Assembly: GCF_963924675.1 (NCBI RefSeq)
Contig: NC_089236.1
Span: 28,729,319 to 28,793,318 of the forward strand
Length of the DNA: 64,000 nucleotides
Direction of reading: 5' to 3'
Source of the DNA: Phocoena phocoena
Taxonomy: Eukaryota > Chordata > Mammalia > Artiodactyla > Phocoenidae
Within the stretch, counting starts at the first letter, position 1; each line of letters begins with the position of its first letter. A program made the position numbers and the translations under genes. The notes under the pieces were generated by a model that saw nothing but the letters and a program-made list of their open reading frames with translations, did no database searches and was not told where the DNA came from. Shown piece after piece: positions 1 to 12,080 of the stretch.

Positions 1-9
1 TCTGTAAAA

Positions 10-3000
10 ATTACAAACACATGGAGGCTAAACAATACACTACTTAATAATGAAGTGAACACTGAAGAAATCAAAGAAGAAATAAAAAAATACCTAGAAA
101 CAAATGACAATGGAGACACAACGACCCAAAACCTATGGGATGCAGCAAAAACATTTCTAAGGGGGAAGTTTATAGCAATACAAGCCCACCTTAAGAAGCA
201 GGAAACATCTCGAATAAACAACCTAAACTTGCACCTCAAGCAATTAGAGAAAGAAGAACAAAAAACCCCAAAGCTAGCAGAAGGAAAGAAATCATAAAAA
301 TCAGATCAGAAATAAATGAAAAAGAAATGAAGGAAACGATAGCAAAGATCAATAAAACTAAAAGCTCGTTCTTTGAGAAGGTAAACAAAATAGATAAACC
401 ACTAGCCAGACTCATCAAGAAAAAAAGGGAGAAGACTCAAATCAATAGAATTAGAAATGAAAAACGGGAAGTAACAACTGACACTGCAGAAATAAAAAAG
501 ATCATGAGAGATTACTACAAGCAACTCTATGCCAATAAAATGGACAATCTGGAAGAAATGGACAAATTCTTAGAAATGTACAACCTGCCAAGACTGAATC
601 AGGAAGAAATAGAAAATATGAACAGACCAATCACAAGCACTGAAATTGAAACTGTGATTTAAAATCTTCCAACAAACAAAAGCCCAGGACCACATGGCTT
701 CACAGGCGAATTCTTTCAAACATTTAGAGAAGAGCTAACACCTATCCTTCTCAAACTCTTCCAAAATATAGCAGAGAGAGGAAAACTTCCAAATTCCTTC
801 TACGAGGCCACCATCACCTTGATACCAAAACCAGACAAGGATGTCACGAAGAAAGAAAACTGCAGGCCAATATCACTGATGAACATAGATGCAAAAATCC
901 TCAACAATATACTAGCAAACGGAATCCAACAGCACATTAAAAGGATCATACACCATGATCAAGTGGGGTTTATTCCAGGAATGCAAGGATTCTTCAATAT
1001 AAGCAAATCTATCAATGTGATACACCATATTAACAAGTTGAAGGAGAAAAAACATATGATCATCTCAATAGATGCAGAGAAAGCTTTTGACAAAATTCAA
1101 CATCATTTATGATAAACACCCTGCAGAAAGTAGGCATAGAGGGAACTTTCTTCAACATAATAAAGGCCATATATGACAAGCCCACAGCCAACATCGTCCT
1201 CAATGGTGAAAAACTGGAAGCATTTCCACTAAGATCAGGATTAAGACAAGGTTGCCCACTCTCACCACTCTTATTCAACATAGTTTTGGAAGTTTTAGCC
1301 ACAGCAATCAGAGAAAAAAAGGAAAGAAAATGAATCTAAATCGGAAAAGAAGAGGTAAAGCTGTCACTGTTTGCAGATGACATGATACTATACATAGAGA
1401 ATCCTAAAGATGCTACCAGAAAACTACTAGAGCTAATCAATGAATTTGGGAAAGTAGCAGGATATAAAATTTATGCACAGAAATCTGTGACATTCCTATA
1501 TACTAATGATGAAAAATCTGAAAGTGAAATCAAGAAAACACTCCCATTTACCACTGCAACAAAAAGAAGAAAATATCTAGGAATAAACCTACCTAAGGAG
1601 ACAAAAGATCTGTATGCAGAAAATTATAAGACACTGATGAAAGGAATTAAACATGATACAAATAGATGGAGAGATATACCATGTTCTTGGATTGGAAGAA
1701 TCAACATTGTGTAAATGACTCTACTACCCAAAGCAATCTATAGATTCAATGCAATCCCTATCAAACTACCCCTGGCATTTTTCACAGAACTGGAACAAAA
1801 AATTTCACAATTTGTATGGAAACACAAAAGACCCCGAATAGCCAAAGCAATATTGAGAACGAAAAAAGGAGCTGGAGGAATCTGGCTCCCTGACTTCAGA
1901 CTATACTACAAAGCTACAGTAATCAAGACAGTATGGTACTGGCACCAAAACAGAAAGATAGATCAATGGAACAGGATAGAAAGCCCAGAGATAAACCCAT
2001 GCACATATGGAAACCTTATCTTTGATAAAGGAGGCAGGAATGTACAGTGGAGAAAGGACAGCCTCTTCAATAAGTGGTGCTGGGAAAACTGGACAGGTAC
2101 ATGTAAAAGTATTAGATTAGATCACTCCCTAACACCATACACAAAAATAAGCTCAAAATGGATTAAAGAACTAAATGTAAGGCCAGAAACTATCAAACTC
2201 TTAGAGGAAAACATAGGCAGAACACTCTATGACAGAAATCACAGCAAGATCCTTTCTGACGCACCTCCTAGAGTAATGGAAATAAAAACAAAAATAAACA
2301 AATGGGACCTAATGAAACTTCAAAGCTTTTGCACAGCAAAGGAAACCATAAACAAGACCAAAAGACAACCCTCAGAATGGGAGAAAATATTTACAAATGA
2401 AGCAACTGACAAAGGATTAATCTCCAAAATTTACACGGAGCTCATGCAGCTCAATAACAAAAAAACAAAAAACCCAATCCAAAAATGGAGAGAAGGCCTA
2501 AATAGACATTTTTCCAAAGAAGATATACAGACTGCCAACAAACACATGAAAGAATGTTCAGCATCATTAATCATTAGAGAAATGCAAATCAAAACTACAA
2601 TGAGATATCATCTCATACCAGTCAGAATGGTCATCATCAAAAAATCTAAAAACAATATATGCTGGAGAGGGTGTGGAGAAAAGAGAACACTCTTGCACTG
2701 CTGGTGGGAATGTGAATTGGTTCAGCCACTATGGAGAACAGTATGGGGGTTCCTTAAAAAACTTACCATATGACCCAGCAATCCCACTACTGGGCATATA
2801 CCCTGAGAAAACCAAAATTCAAAAAGAGTCATGTACCAAAATGTTCATTGCAGCTCTATTTACAATAGCCCGGTGATGGAAACAACCTACGTGCCCATCA
2901 TCAGATGAATGGATAAAGAAGATGTGGCACATATATACAATGGAATATTACTCAGCCAGAAAAAGAAACGAAATTGAGCTATCTGTAATGAGGTGGAGAG

Positions 3001-3100
3001 ACCTAGAGTCTGTCATACAGAGTGAAGTAAGTCAGAAAGAAAAAGACAAATACTGTATGCTAACACATATATATATGGAATTTAAGAAAAAAAAATGTCA
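10..3100 (+). pseudogene. L1 ORF2 (endonuclease/reverse transcriptase) remnant
   Basis: ORF2 normally encodes an endonuclease, a reverse transcriptase and a C-terminal cysteine region that copy L1 RNA into DNA at a nicked target. Here the reading is broken into frames at about 55-297, 327-662, 819-1112, 1109-1333, 1382-1714, 1715-2773, 2673-2876 and 2922-3100. In-frame stops fall at 660-662 (TAA) and 1712-1714 (TAA), and frameshifts near 1100, 1330 and 2750. Visible landmarks are the polymerase box F-A-D-D at 1370-1381 and the Cys-rich C-terminal motif (CWRGCGEK...LLHCWWEC) near 2660-2715. The 1715-2773 frame (352 codons) is the longest in the window, but it is only the C-terminal third of a protein usually about 1270 residues long. 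Not functional. Confidence 0.93.
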
Positions 3101-3307
3101 TGAAGAACCTAGGGGTAAGGCAGGAATAAAGACGCAGACCTACTGGAGAACAGACTTGAGGATATGAGGAGGGGAAAGGGTGAGCTGTGACCGGGTGAGA
3201 GAGAGTCATGGACATATACACACTAACAAACGTAGTAAGGTAGATAGCTAGTGGGAAGCAGCCGCATGGCACAAGGAGATCAGCTCAGTGCTTTGTGACA
3301 GCCTGGA

Positions 3308-3342
3308 GGGGTGGAATAGGGAGGGCGGGAGGGAGGGAGGCA
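3308..3342 (+). promoter_or_regulatory. G-rich polypurine tract in L1 3' UTR
   Basis: Several runs of three or more G separated by one to five bases lie shortly upstream of the L1 polyadenylation signal. Such tracts are known in mammalian L1 3' UTRs and can form G-quadruplexes. The equivalent tract in the second copy of this L1 type lies at about 33205-33232. Confidence 0.6.
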
Positions 3343-3462
3343 CAAGAGGGAAGAGATATGGGAATATATGTATATGTATAACTGATTCACTTTGTTATAA
3401 AGCAGAAACTAACACACCATTGTAAAGCAATTATAGCCCAATAAAGTTGTTAAAAAAAAAAA

Positions 3463-5440
3463 TGTCCATAGTACCTTAAAGCAGTCTACAGATTCAATGC
3501 AATCTTATCAAAATACCAATGGCATTTTTCACAGAAGTAGAACAAATAATTCTAAAATTTGCATGGAACCACAGAAGATCACAAATAGCTAAAACAACCT
3601 TAAGAAAGAAGAACATAACTGGAGGTATTATACTCCCTGATTTCAAACTATGCTGCAAAGCTACAGTAATCAATACAGTATGGTACTGGCACAAAAACAG
3701 GCACATAGCTCAATGGAAAAGCATAGAGAGCCCAGAAGTAAACTCACAATTATAAGGTCAGTTCATTTATGACAAAGGGGCTGTAAATTACACAGTGGCA
3801 AAAAGACAGTCTCTTCAAAAATTTGCCACATGCAAAAGAATGAAAGTGGACAACTTTTTTTATTCCATATACAAAAATAAACTCAAAATGGAGTAAACAC
3901 TTAAATGTAAGACCTGAAATTATAAAACTCCTAGAAGAAAACATAAGCAGCGTGCTGTTTGACATTGGTCTTAACAATAATTTTTGGGTCTGTCTCCTCA
4001 GGCAAGGGTAACAAAATAAAAAATACACAAACGAGGCTACATCAAACTAAAAAAAAAAAAAAATGTACAGGGAAGGAAACCATAAACAAAGGGAAAAGGC
4101 AACCTAGTAAACGGGAGAAGATATTTGCAATTGATATATCTGATGTGGGGTTAGTATCCAAAATATATGAAAAACTCACATAGCTCAATACCAAGAAAAA
4201 CAAACAATTGAATTAAAAAATGAGCAGAGGGGGCTTCCCTGGTGGCGCAGTGGTTGAGTCTGCCTGCCAATGCAGGGGACACAGGTTCATGCCCCGGTAC
4301 CGTAAGATCCCACATGCTGCAGAACGGCTAGGCCCGTGAGCCATGGACGCTAAGCCTGCGTGTCTGGAGCCTGTGTTCGCAACACGAGAGGCCAAAACAG
4401 TGAGAGGCCCTCATACTTCAAAAAAGAAAAAAAATAAAAATGTAAAATAAAAAATGAGCAGAGTTCCTGAAAGACATTTTTCTTTTTCTTTTTTTAGGCA
4501 TTTTTCAAAGGAGATATACAGATGGCCAACAGACACAGGAAAAGCTGCTCAATATCGCTAATCATCAGGGAAATGTAAGTCAAAACCACAATGAGATATC
4601 ACTTCACACCTGTCAAAATATCTATTGTAAAAAAGACAACAAATAACAAGTGTTGGTGAAGATATGAAAACAATGAAACCCTCCTGCACTGTTGGTGGGA
4701 ATGCAAATCCATGAAGCCACTATGGAAAACAGTATGAAGATTCCCCCCAAAGTTAAAAAAATAGAACTACAATAAGATCCAGCAATTCTCTCTCTTCTGA
4801 GTACTTTTACCAAGAAAACACAAACACTAATTTGAAAAGATATATGCACCCCTATGTTCATTGCAGCATTATTCACAATAGTCAAGGTTTGGAAACAACC
4901 TAAGTGCCCATGATGATGGATAAAGGAGATGTGGTATATTTATACAACTGAATATTAATCAGCCATAAAAAACAATATAATCTTGCCATTTGGGACAACA
5001 TGGATCTACCTGGAGGGTATTATGATAAGTGGAATAAGTCAGACAAAGACAAATACCATACTACTTAACTTATATATGGAGTCTAAAGTACAACACAGAA
5101 GAATGAAACAAAACAGAAACAGATTCACGGATATCAAAAATGAACTGGTGGTCACCAGTGGGGAGAGGGTGGCTGCTGGGCAAATAGGTGAAAGGGATTA
5201 AGAGGTACAAATTTCTAGTTACAAAATGAATAAGTCACAAGGATCAAATGTACTTCATGGAGAATACAGTCAAAAATATTTTAATAAACTTGTGTGGTGA
5301 TACATGGAATCTAGACTTATTGTGGTGGTCATTTTGTTATGTATATAAATGTGGAATCGCTATGTTGTACACCTGAAACTAATACAATATTGTGTGTCAG
5401 CTATACTTCAATTTTTTTAAAGGAAAATAAATTAATAAAT
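3463..5440 (+). mobile_element. Older LINE-1, ORF2 C-terminal part plus 3' UTR, split by a SINE
   Basis: ORF2-like sequence starts directly after the A tail of the first L1 (for example the frame 3519-3755, matching the region after the reverse-transcriptase palm). It is interrupted at 4230-4447 by a SINE and resumes at 4464 with the part that encodes the C-terminal region, then a 3' UTR ending in an A-rich tail near 5440. The 3' UTR differs from the first L1 and many stops are present, both pointing to an older subfamily. Its missing 5' part probably lies left of the window, on the other side of the younger L1. Confidence 0.88.
4230..4447 (+). mobile_element. CHR-family tRNA-derived SINE
   Basis: Short cetacean form. 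The tRNA-like head opens with GGGCTTCCCTGG and has an A-box-like TGGCGCAGTGG and a B-box-like GGTTCATGCC. A variable body and an A-rich tail follow. A 16-bp target duplication (TAAAAAATGAGCAGAG) flanks it at 4214-4229 and 4448-4463. It sits inside the older L1, so it is the later insertion. Confidence 0.95.
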
Positions 5441-7376
5441 GACTTTTTGTGTGTGTGTGAGGCTCTTTTTCTGAATGGAAAGGCAAAGAAAATGTAGATA
5501 ATCAGATGTGTGATACCTGAAAAGTAAAGTAAAGCATCTAAATCTTTAAAAGCTTTCAAATCATGATTAATCACTCAAAGCAAATATAACTGTTTTTACT
5601 TGTGCCATTTCCTAATAGTTCAAATACACACACACAGAGCAAATGTATACTCACCATATCTTATTGTCAAACATCATATTTTAAGCAAAATCCAATTACT
5701 TCATAAGCATCTTCATCTAGCTCAATAGTAGAATGCTGTCACATGTAAGTAGCAAAGAGCTGATTAGAAGCTACAACACTATTCTAGAAGTGGCAATCTC
5801 TTCAAATGATTTTTCTGGAACAGAAAAGCCTAAAGAAATGACACTACTCATTTTATGATGGATTTGCTGGCTAATAATAATTTATATTAAATATGCGTTT
5901 TAGTTTCCCTTCGTTTTTCATTCTAATGGAAAACATCATATAACATTTTACATGAGCAAATTGTCATGAGCAAGATTAATGTCCTTATTTCTGGAGTGTA
6001 TATTCTAGAAGTTCACTTTTAAAAAGAAACTAATTTGATCACCTTGATTCATTTTATCATTTTCTTTTTTTTGTTTGTTTGTTATTTAATTCACAAAACA
6101 GAAAACATGGTGAAAATTTTATACTAATATACATTAGACATATAAAGTTTTTAAAATTTCATGAGATAAATGCATTAAGACAGTGTACATATAATTATAA
6201 CTCTAGATAACAAGGAAGAAAAATCCTTACCCAGCCGGAAAGTATAAGCAGAATTTCCATTGCTGAGAGAGGAAAAAAAAAAAAAAAAGAGAGAGAGAGG
6301 AAGAGAGTAAAAGAGGAAGAAAAAGTGAGAGAAAGTTAAAAAAAGAGACTGTGTGGAGGAAGGAGCCAGTATCAATTTCCCAGGTAAAAACTTACATTTA
6401 GGTGAAGACTTTAAATATCCATTTGGATATCTATTATAGAGAGAGGATTACATTTGAAAAAAATAAACAACTGCAACAACAAACACACACATTATCATTA
6501 ATCTAACCTAAATTATCCCCATTAGTTTTGGATCATACACTTTTATAAAATTGAAATAAAATAAAAATAAAGTTAATTGAGTATATCAAAATTAAATATA
6601 GCCAATGGTTCCTCAATAAAAATATGATAAAAATAGTTATTATTCCTTTAATAGTTTTGAAAGTTTTAAAACTTGGTATCTAAATAAATACAAGTCATTA
6701 ATGAAGGACCTCAGTTACTAATAAACCAAAGTGGAGAGGTGGTCATTTACACTACCTCTAGGTACTCACTTCAACAGCATCTGAATTACCAAAATTGTTA
6801 AAATAATTTTATTGAAGATGAAATTGCAAGGAAAAGAGAAGAGATTCAGTAGCTTGACAATAATCCAACATTCAAAAATACAAATATAAATATTATATTG
6901 TTATAATTGTTCTATTTTATTAGTTATTTTTGTTGATCTCTTACATGCCTAATTTATAGATCAAACTTTATTGCAGGTATGTATGTATAGGAAAAAACAC
7001 AGTATATATAGGGTTTGACATTCTCCATGGTGCCAGGCATCCACTGTAGTTCTCACAAAATATTCTCCACAGATAAGGGGGGACATTACATATATTTCAA
7101 AATACATGTGAAGAAATATTTTGTTGTTGAAAATGTTTCATACCAAAAAAGTATTGTGCATATGATTTGTAATTAAATAATATATTTATTATTTAATAAA
7201 TAATTTAATAAATAAATAAATAATATATATTATTAAATAAATAATAATTAAACAGTACAAACAATTTTGTGAACCATCTTCCCACTCAAAAGTGGTGTTA
7301 TTTTGAATTAAAAATTTAGAAAATGCTAAAAGTTAGCCAATTATGTATGCACTCTTCCCACATCAAACTCTGTTTA
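5441..7376. other. AT-rich spacer, no gene
   Basis: No coding region recognised. It holds a short GT run (5449-5459), an A/G-rich stretch (6268-6345) and a TAAATAAT-type low-complexity stretch (7165-7250). No transposon family could be named. Confidence 0.6.
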
Positions 7377-8099
7377 AATGGTTCTCAAACGGTGGTTTGT
7401 GGAAACTTGGTGATCCATGAGACCTTTCTGGAGGGTTTGTGGTGTCAAATATTTTTATTCTAATAATAAGATGCCTTTTTTCAGTGTTTTGCAAACTATG
7501 CACAAAATTGCAGGTGACTTAACACAAACTATGGAAATAAACTGTATTTAGTCATATTTATTTTATTCTGTACCACTATGCATTCATTATAAGGTGAAAT
7601 TAAAAATTACTAATTAAATAATAATTATAATTAAAATTATTGACCCTTTCTTATTCGTCTTTTTAGTATTCTATGTAGTAAAATGAAAAGTACACATATC
7701 ACTTATACTGCTTTCTTTAAGTGGAATTATTCTGTTGAGGAAAAATATTTGTGAGCTTAATTAAAAACTGAACTAAGTGACTCTTTTCCAAATATGATGT
7801 ATATGTGAAAATTTGAACTGTCTTAAACATTTTTTAAGAAAATTAATGCTTCAAATGTGAGCTTTCCAACATCCCATTACATGAATTTTCTGCTGGGATT
7901 GGTGATGATATTAATCTTTGATTGTTAATATTATATGATAAAATGTGTCAAAATTTGAAAAAATTGTATCACCCTGTAAACCAATATTTTCTAAATGAGC
8001 AACGTATATTTGACAAAACCATAATAGGTAAAAGTTCCATTCAAGGTATAGAATAACACAATTGATATTAATAATTTTTGCATATAACTTTATAAGGGA

Positions 8100-8935
8100 T
8101 ATTAATCATTAGCTTTCTTTTCAGGTAATGTATTTGGCTGTTATTTATATCAAGGTTATTGGATTTATAGAATTAATTATGTATATCCTCATATTCAATT
8201 TTCTGGAAGATTTTACATAGAATTATTATTTTTTATTAAGTGTTTTCAAAGAATTCATCAGAAAAGCAGCTGAGTTTACTTTTAAAAAGGTTTTAAACTA
8301 GAAATTCAGGCTATTCTGATGACTTTTTTTCTTAATTTAGCATTGGTAATTTGTGTGTTTAAAGCAATTTGTCCATTTAATCTGTGGGGTCAATATTACT
8401 AGCATAAATTTATTAATAACATTCCCTGATTATATATTTAATAACTGTAGGATTCAGTGATTTCCCTTAATTCCTGATATTGGTAATTTGTGTCTTTTCT
8501 CTTTCTTTTCTAGATCAAACTAGATAGAGTTTTATCAATTTTATTGATCTTAGAAATACAGATTTGATTTGATTTTCTTTATATTTTTTCAATTTTCTGT
8601 TTCAGATTTTTCTATTTTGTATTTATTGTTTTCTTTCTTCTTTTTACTTTGGTTTAATTTTCTCTTCTTCTTCTACTTTCTTATGGTAGAAATCTAGGCA
8701 ATTGATTTGGAAACTTTCTTCTTTTCAATATTGGTATGTAGTGTTATAAATTTCCCTCCATGTAGTTTACTAGCTCTATTGCCCACAATTTTAATATGTT
8801 TTTTTTTCATTTACACTTTCAGAATATTTCTAATTTCCCTTTTGACATCTTTTTTGACTCATGGGTTGTTTAAGTGTGTTTTTGTATGTGGTGTTTTGGT
8901 GTCTGTTTCTATTGACTGATTTTCCCCTTAAAGGG
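8100..8935 (-). mobile_element. Old L1 (L1M-type) ORF2 fragment, antisense
   Basis: The complement reads as the L1 ORF2 segment from the endonuclease/RT linker into the RT domain. Recognisable stretches lie at 8250-8290, 8365-8400, 8455-8560 and 8690-8900. Strong decay points to an old L1. It lies within the hAT element and therefore inserted after it. Confidence 0.7.
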
Positions 8936-9825
8936 CATTTTTTCTGTTTTTTTGCATAACTTCTGAGCTTTAATAGGATGCCAGCCATTATAATTTTTTT
9001 TTTTTTTTTTTTACGATACGTGGGCCTCTCACCTCAGCAGTCATGGCTCATGGGTCTAGCCGCTCCACGGCATGTGGAATCTTCCCGGACCGGGGTACGA
9101 ACCTGCATCCCCTGCAGCGGCAGGCAGACTCTCAACCACTGTGCCACCAGGGAAGCCCCAGCCATTATAATTTATAACTTGTTGGAGGCTGGTTATTTTT
9201 ATGTTCCTTTACATGTTCTTGAGATTGTGTGGAATGCAGTTAAGTAACTTAAAAACTTTAGTCTTATCAATATTTGCTTTTACTTTTTGTTAGATTGGAC
9301 CAGAACAACTTTTCAACTAAGGCCAATTCCCTTTCATTCTTAAGGCAATAGCATACTGAATACTTTAACCAATGCCCCATGTAGTGTGATATTTTTACAC
9401 TTTGACTGATGGCACACAAACAATTCTGGGCCTTGTGTGAACTCCTGAGATTTTTCTGCCTGCTAATCTCCCGTGAGCCTTTCCCAGGCTCAGGAATTAA
9501 CCTCATATGAGTTTTCTCGTCTGTATTCTGTAAAGACTCTAGGGAACCCTCAGCAGATGTCTGGTACTCTTTCCCTGTGTAGCTTTCTCTTCTTTGGTAC
9601 TATGCTTTATGATGGAAGTCTTCTCAGACAGCAAGCTTGTGTAGGCAGTGAGTTGCCTTGTTTGTTTCCATTCACTCAAAGATCACTGTCTTCTGCTGCC
9701 TCTTTTCAAATGCATGAAAACTTGTTTTATACTAAATGCGATCTTAGTGAAACAGAGTGATATATTGTATTTTGCAACTAATCCTGAAAAAAATATAAAA
9801 GCAAAAGCTGTTTGTGTATTTTCTG
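8936..9825. repeat. Unnamed old interspersed repeat around a SINE
   Basis: The sequence on both sides of the 8997-9157 SINE (8936-8996 and 9158 to about 9760) resembles a recurring mammalian interspersed repeat, but I cannot name the family. It may belong to the same L1 insertion or to a separate one. No coding potential was recognised; the frames at 9473-9760 and 9648-9875 have no known motif. Confidence 0.35.
8997..9157 (-). mobile_element. CHR SINE, minus strand, internally deleted
   Basis: It starts with a T run (the A tail in reverse) and ends at the complement of GGGCTTCCCTGG. A 16-bp duplication (CCAGCCATTATAATTT) lies at 8981-8996 and 9158-9173. It lacks roughly 45 bp of the 3' body that other copies keep, so it is only 161 bp long. 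Confidence 0.93.
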
Positions 9826-10301
9826 TGTATTTGCAAGGAAGAATACCACGCTGCTTGTCCATTTGGGTGTATTAACAAAGAATATTCACAATTTGCTAAA
9901 GAGTCTGTTGGAATACTGCTGTCCTTTCAGTAGAAGACCACATTTCCCCCCATACTTCAACCAAAACAACAAACCTTAGCAGATTGACTCCAAAGGCAGA
10001 AAGAATAATTCAGATATCTTTTATCAAGCTAGATTTTTTTTTTTAAAAAGGAAGAATGTAAAACAATTCCATTCATCACTATTCTGGGGAGAAAATATAT
10101 TTTAATCTGCCAGTTTTGTGAGTATAATGGGTTTAGTATTGTTTGTAATAATTTCACAAATAAATAATTTTAAATATAATATTTTAATCACTAATGTGGT
10201 AGATATTATTACCTATAAACTAAATGAACAATATATCTTTAGGTTTCCAAGTATTAAAATAAGTTAAATATTCCTATAACCAAGATTTTGAGAATTATTG
10301 A

Positions 10302-11825
10302 TCTATTTTATTTTCTTAGACATAATTATCATTTTTACTCGTTAGAAGCAAACTCATGACACTAATTTTCTGTATGGTGTTTTCTTTTTTTTTTTCTTTG
10401 TTCTCAATGTAAATGTGTTAAACATTAGGTTCAACTAAAAACAAAATTATATGAGAATTGTGTTAGTGCCAATATTTGAAGATATTTGCTCATTCTTTAA
10501 GTAAATGATTCAACGAAAAGGCTAAAAATCATATGAGACAGAAACATTTGTGTAATTTATCCCTTGGGCTACTAAAATGGCTTCTTGTCAGTTAGGTTGT
10601 GTGTGTGGAATATGAGGGTGTGGTGAGAGAGTTGTACAGGGAATCCCACTCATTCATACCTATCCTGAAAAACTGAAGGTTCTGCTTGTGTTTGAGACAG
10701 TTAGAGACACCTATACATGACACCTATAACACCGTCTCTTTCTGAGCTTTATGTAAAAGCATCATAAAGGGGATATCCACTCACGACAAATGCTCAGGGG
10801 CCTGCACAAATCTTTATACCGCTTAAAAGACCTGGCAATAGAATGTGGAAGCATGACTCTATTCTTATTCCTAAGAGCATTGCAATTTATCACTCTCCTA
10901 TCTGTACTTCTTCAGGAAAGAAATATACAAATTTCACCTTAGAGGAATTAGCTGAGCTGCTTTCTGTGCATCTGTAATATATGCATGCATTCTGACTCTA
11001 CAGTTTTATTAATGTGAATCATGAACAGTCATTTCTTTATTTCTTAGTCTTCTACATCTTCCACTCAAAAAAGACATTTAAAAGTCACCTAAAACGGCCG
11101 TGGGTCCCTTGAGACTAGTAAATCTCTACTCCTTAACTGATTTGTTACAACGTTAAAATCTTTTCCTGACATGCCTAATACTCTATATAAGAAAATTTTG
11201 TCCTTTTTTAAAAGTCCTCCATCAGGATGAGGATTTAGATTGTATTAATTTAAAATATACCAAAACTTGATGCCATCTAAGATTTTTAAAAAATTGATTA
11301 GCTGTATATTAAATTTCTATAATGTAATTGCATATGATAAAATCATTTGTATCTTTGGTGAAAATGGTCTTAATTTATTGGCTTTACAAGAAAATCTAGT
11401 TACTGTTTAATTATTCTTTTCCTTGCTATTACAATCTTAGAAACTCATGCAAAGATACCATTTTCTAAATGTTAAATGAATCAAAAATATTTCTTGCAAT
11501 GAGAAATGTAAATCAACTTAAGCAGTATTTTTAATCCCCTAAATATAAATTAATATATCTACTGTAAATAGCATAGAAGAACATGTTAAAAATGTATTGC
11601 TTAACGTATTTTATCTTTAGTTTTATGGGAGTACCATACACAAATTTCTCTTTGTGTGTATATGTGTTGTATGTTTAGGTAGATAGGTTGGTAGATATTC
11701 AGTCAACTCAACTCACCTAACCATAACTTCATGAGAAAAGGACAGAAATTATGTATTATAACACTTGTACCCTTTATATCACTAACCAACATATACTGTA
11801 AATAGTAGCTGATTTGATTGATTAT
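10302..11825. other. Spacer, nothing recognised
   Basis: AT-rich single-copy-looking DNA with T-rich runs (10381-10395) and no frame or repeat family that I can support. Confidence 0.5.
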
Positions 11826-11835
11826 AAGAATAATA

Positions 11836-12050
11836 GGGCTTCCCTGGTGGCACAGTGGTTGAGAGTCCACCTGCCGTTGCAGGGGACACGGGTTTGTGCC
11901 CCGGTCCGGGAAGTTCCCACATGCCGTGGAGCGGCTGGGCCCGTGAGCCATGGTCACTAAGCCTGCTCGTCTGGAGCCTGTGCTCCGCAATGGGAGAGGC
12001 CACAGCAGGGAGAGGCCCGCTTACCACAAAAAAAAAAAAAAAAAAAAAAA
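11836..12050 (+). mobile_element. CHR SINE, short form
   Basis: Complete short-form copy with a tRNA-like head and a 25-base pure A tail. Flanked by a 10-bp duplication with one mismatch (11826-11835, AAGAATAATA; 12051-12060, AAGAATGATA). The intact A tail suggests a fairly recent insertion. Confidence 0.95.
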
Positions 12051-12080
12051 AAGAATGATAAACTTATTAATACATTTTAA

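Larger units (their letters stand above)
1..3462 (+). mobile_element. LINE-1 retrotransposon, 3' part, relatively young
   Basis: A sense-strand L1 enters from the left edge inside ORF2, so its 5' end is outside the window. ORF2 homology runs to about 3100. A typical artiodactyl/cetacean L1 3' UTR follows, with a G-rich polypurine tract (3308-3342), an AATAAA signal near 3440 and a short A tail ending at 3462. The same 3' UTR recurs at 32816-33374 and, inverted, at 44096-44381, so this is one subfamily active in the lineage. The tail runs straight into a second, older L1 ORF2 segment, so this copy probably inserted into that one. Its 5' target duplication is not visible. Frameshifts and stops make it inactive. 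Confidence 0.95.
7690..10060 (+). pseudogene. hAT transposase fossil, two exon-like blocks split by insertions
   Basis: Two blocks look like the coding part of a hAT transposase related to domesticated ZBED-type genes. The middle block is about 7690-8090. The C-terminal block, carrying the dimerisation-domain region, is about 9830-10060, with a Y-T-S-T-K-T-T-like peptide near 9953. Both have multiple stops and frameshifts, and no frame of useful length survives. About 1.7 kb of later insertions separates them. A transposase would cut and paste its own element; this copy is dead. The assignment rests on pattern recognition of both DNA ends and both coding blocks in the right order. Confidence 0.5.
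7377..10301 (+). mobile_element. Ancient hAT-type DNA transposon (Charlie/ZBED-like), interrupted
   Basis: The left end (7377-7395, reading ATGGTTCTCAAAC) and the right end (10284-10301, GATTTTGAGAATTATTG) form degenerate inverted repeats of the hAT type. Possible 8-bp duplications lie outside them (7369-7376 and 10302-10309, about 6 of 8 matching). The transposon body is visible at 7377 to about 8100 and again from about 9830 to 10301. The stretch between them is inserted younger DNA: an antisense L1, another old repeat and a SINE. Heavy decay suggests an insertion predating the cetacean lineage. The exact Charlie/Buster subfamily was not determined. Confidence 0.6.

Noticed and set aside
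1715..2773. 352-codon open frame as a host gene
   Set aside because: It is the C-terminal third of L1 ORF2 with stops and frameshifts on both sides.
11836..11930. Functional tRNA gene
   Set aside because: A- and B-box-like sequences belong to the SINE head; the cloverleaf is degenerate and the pattern repeats in 14 copies.
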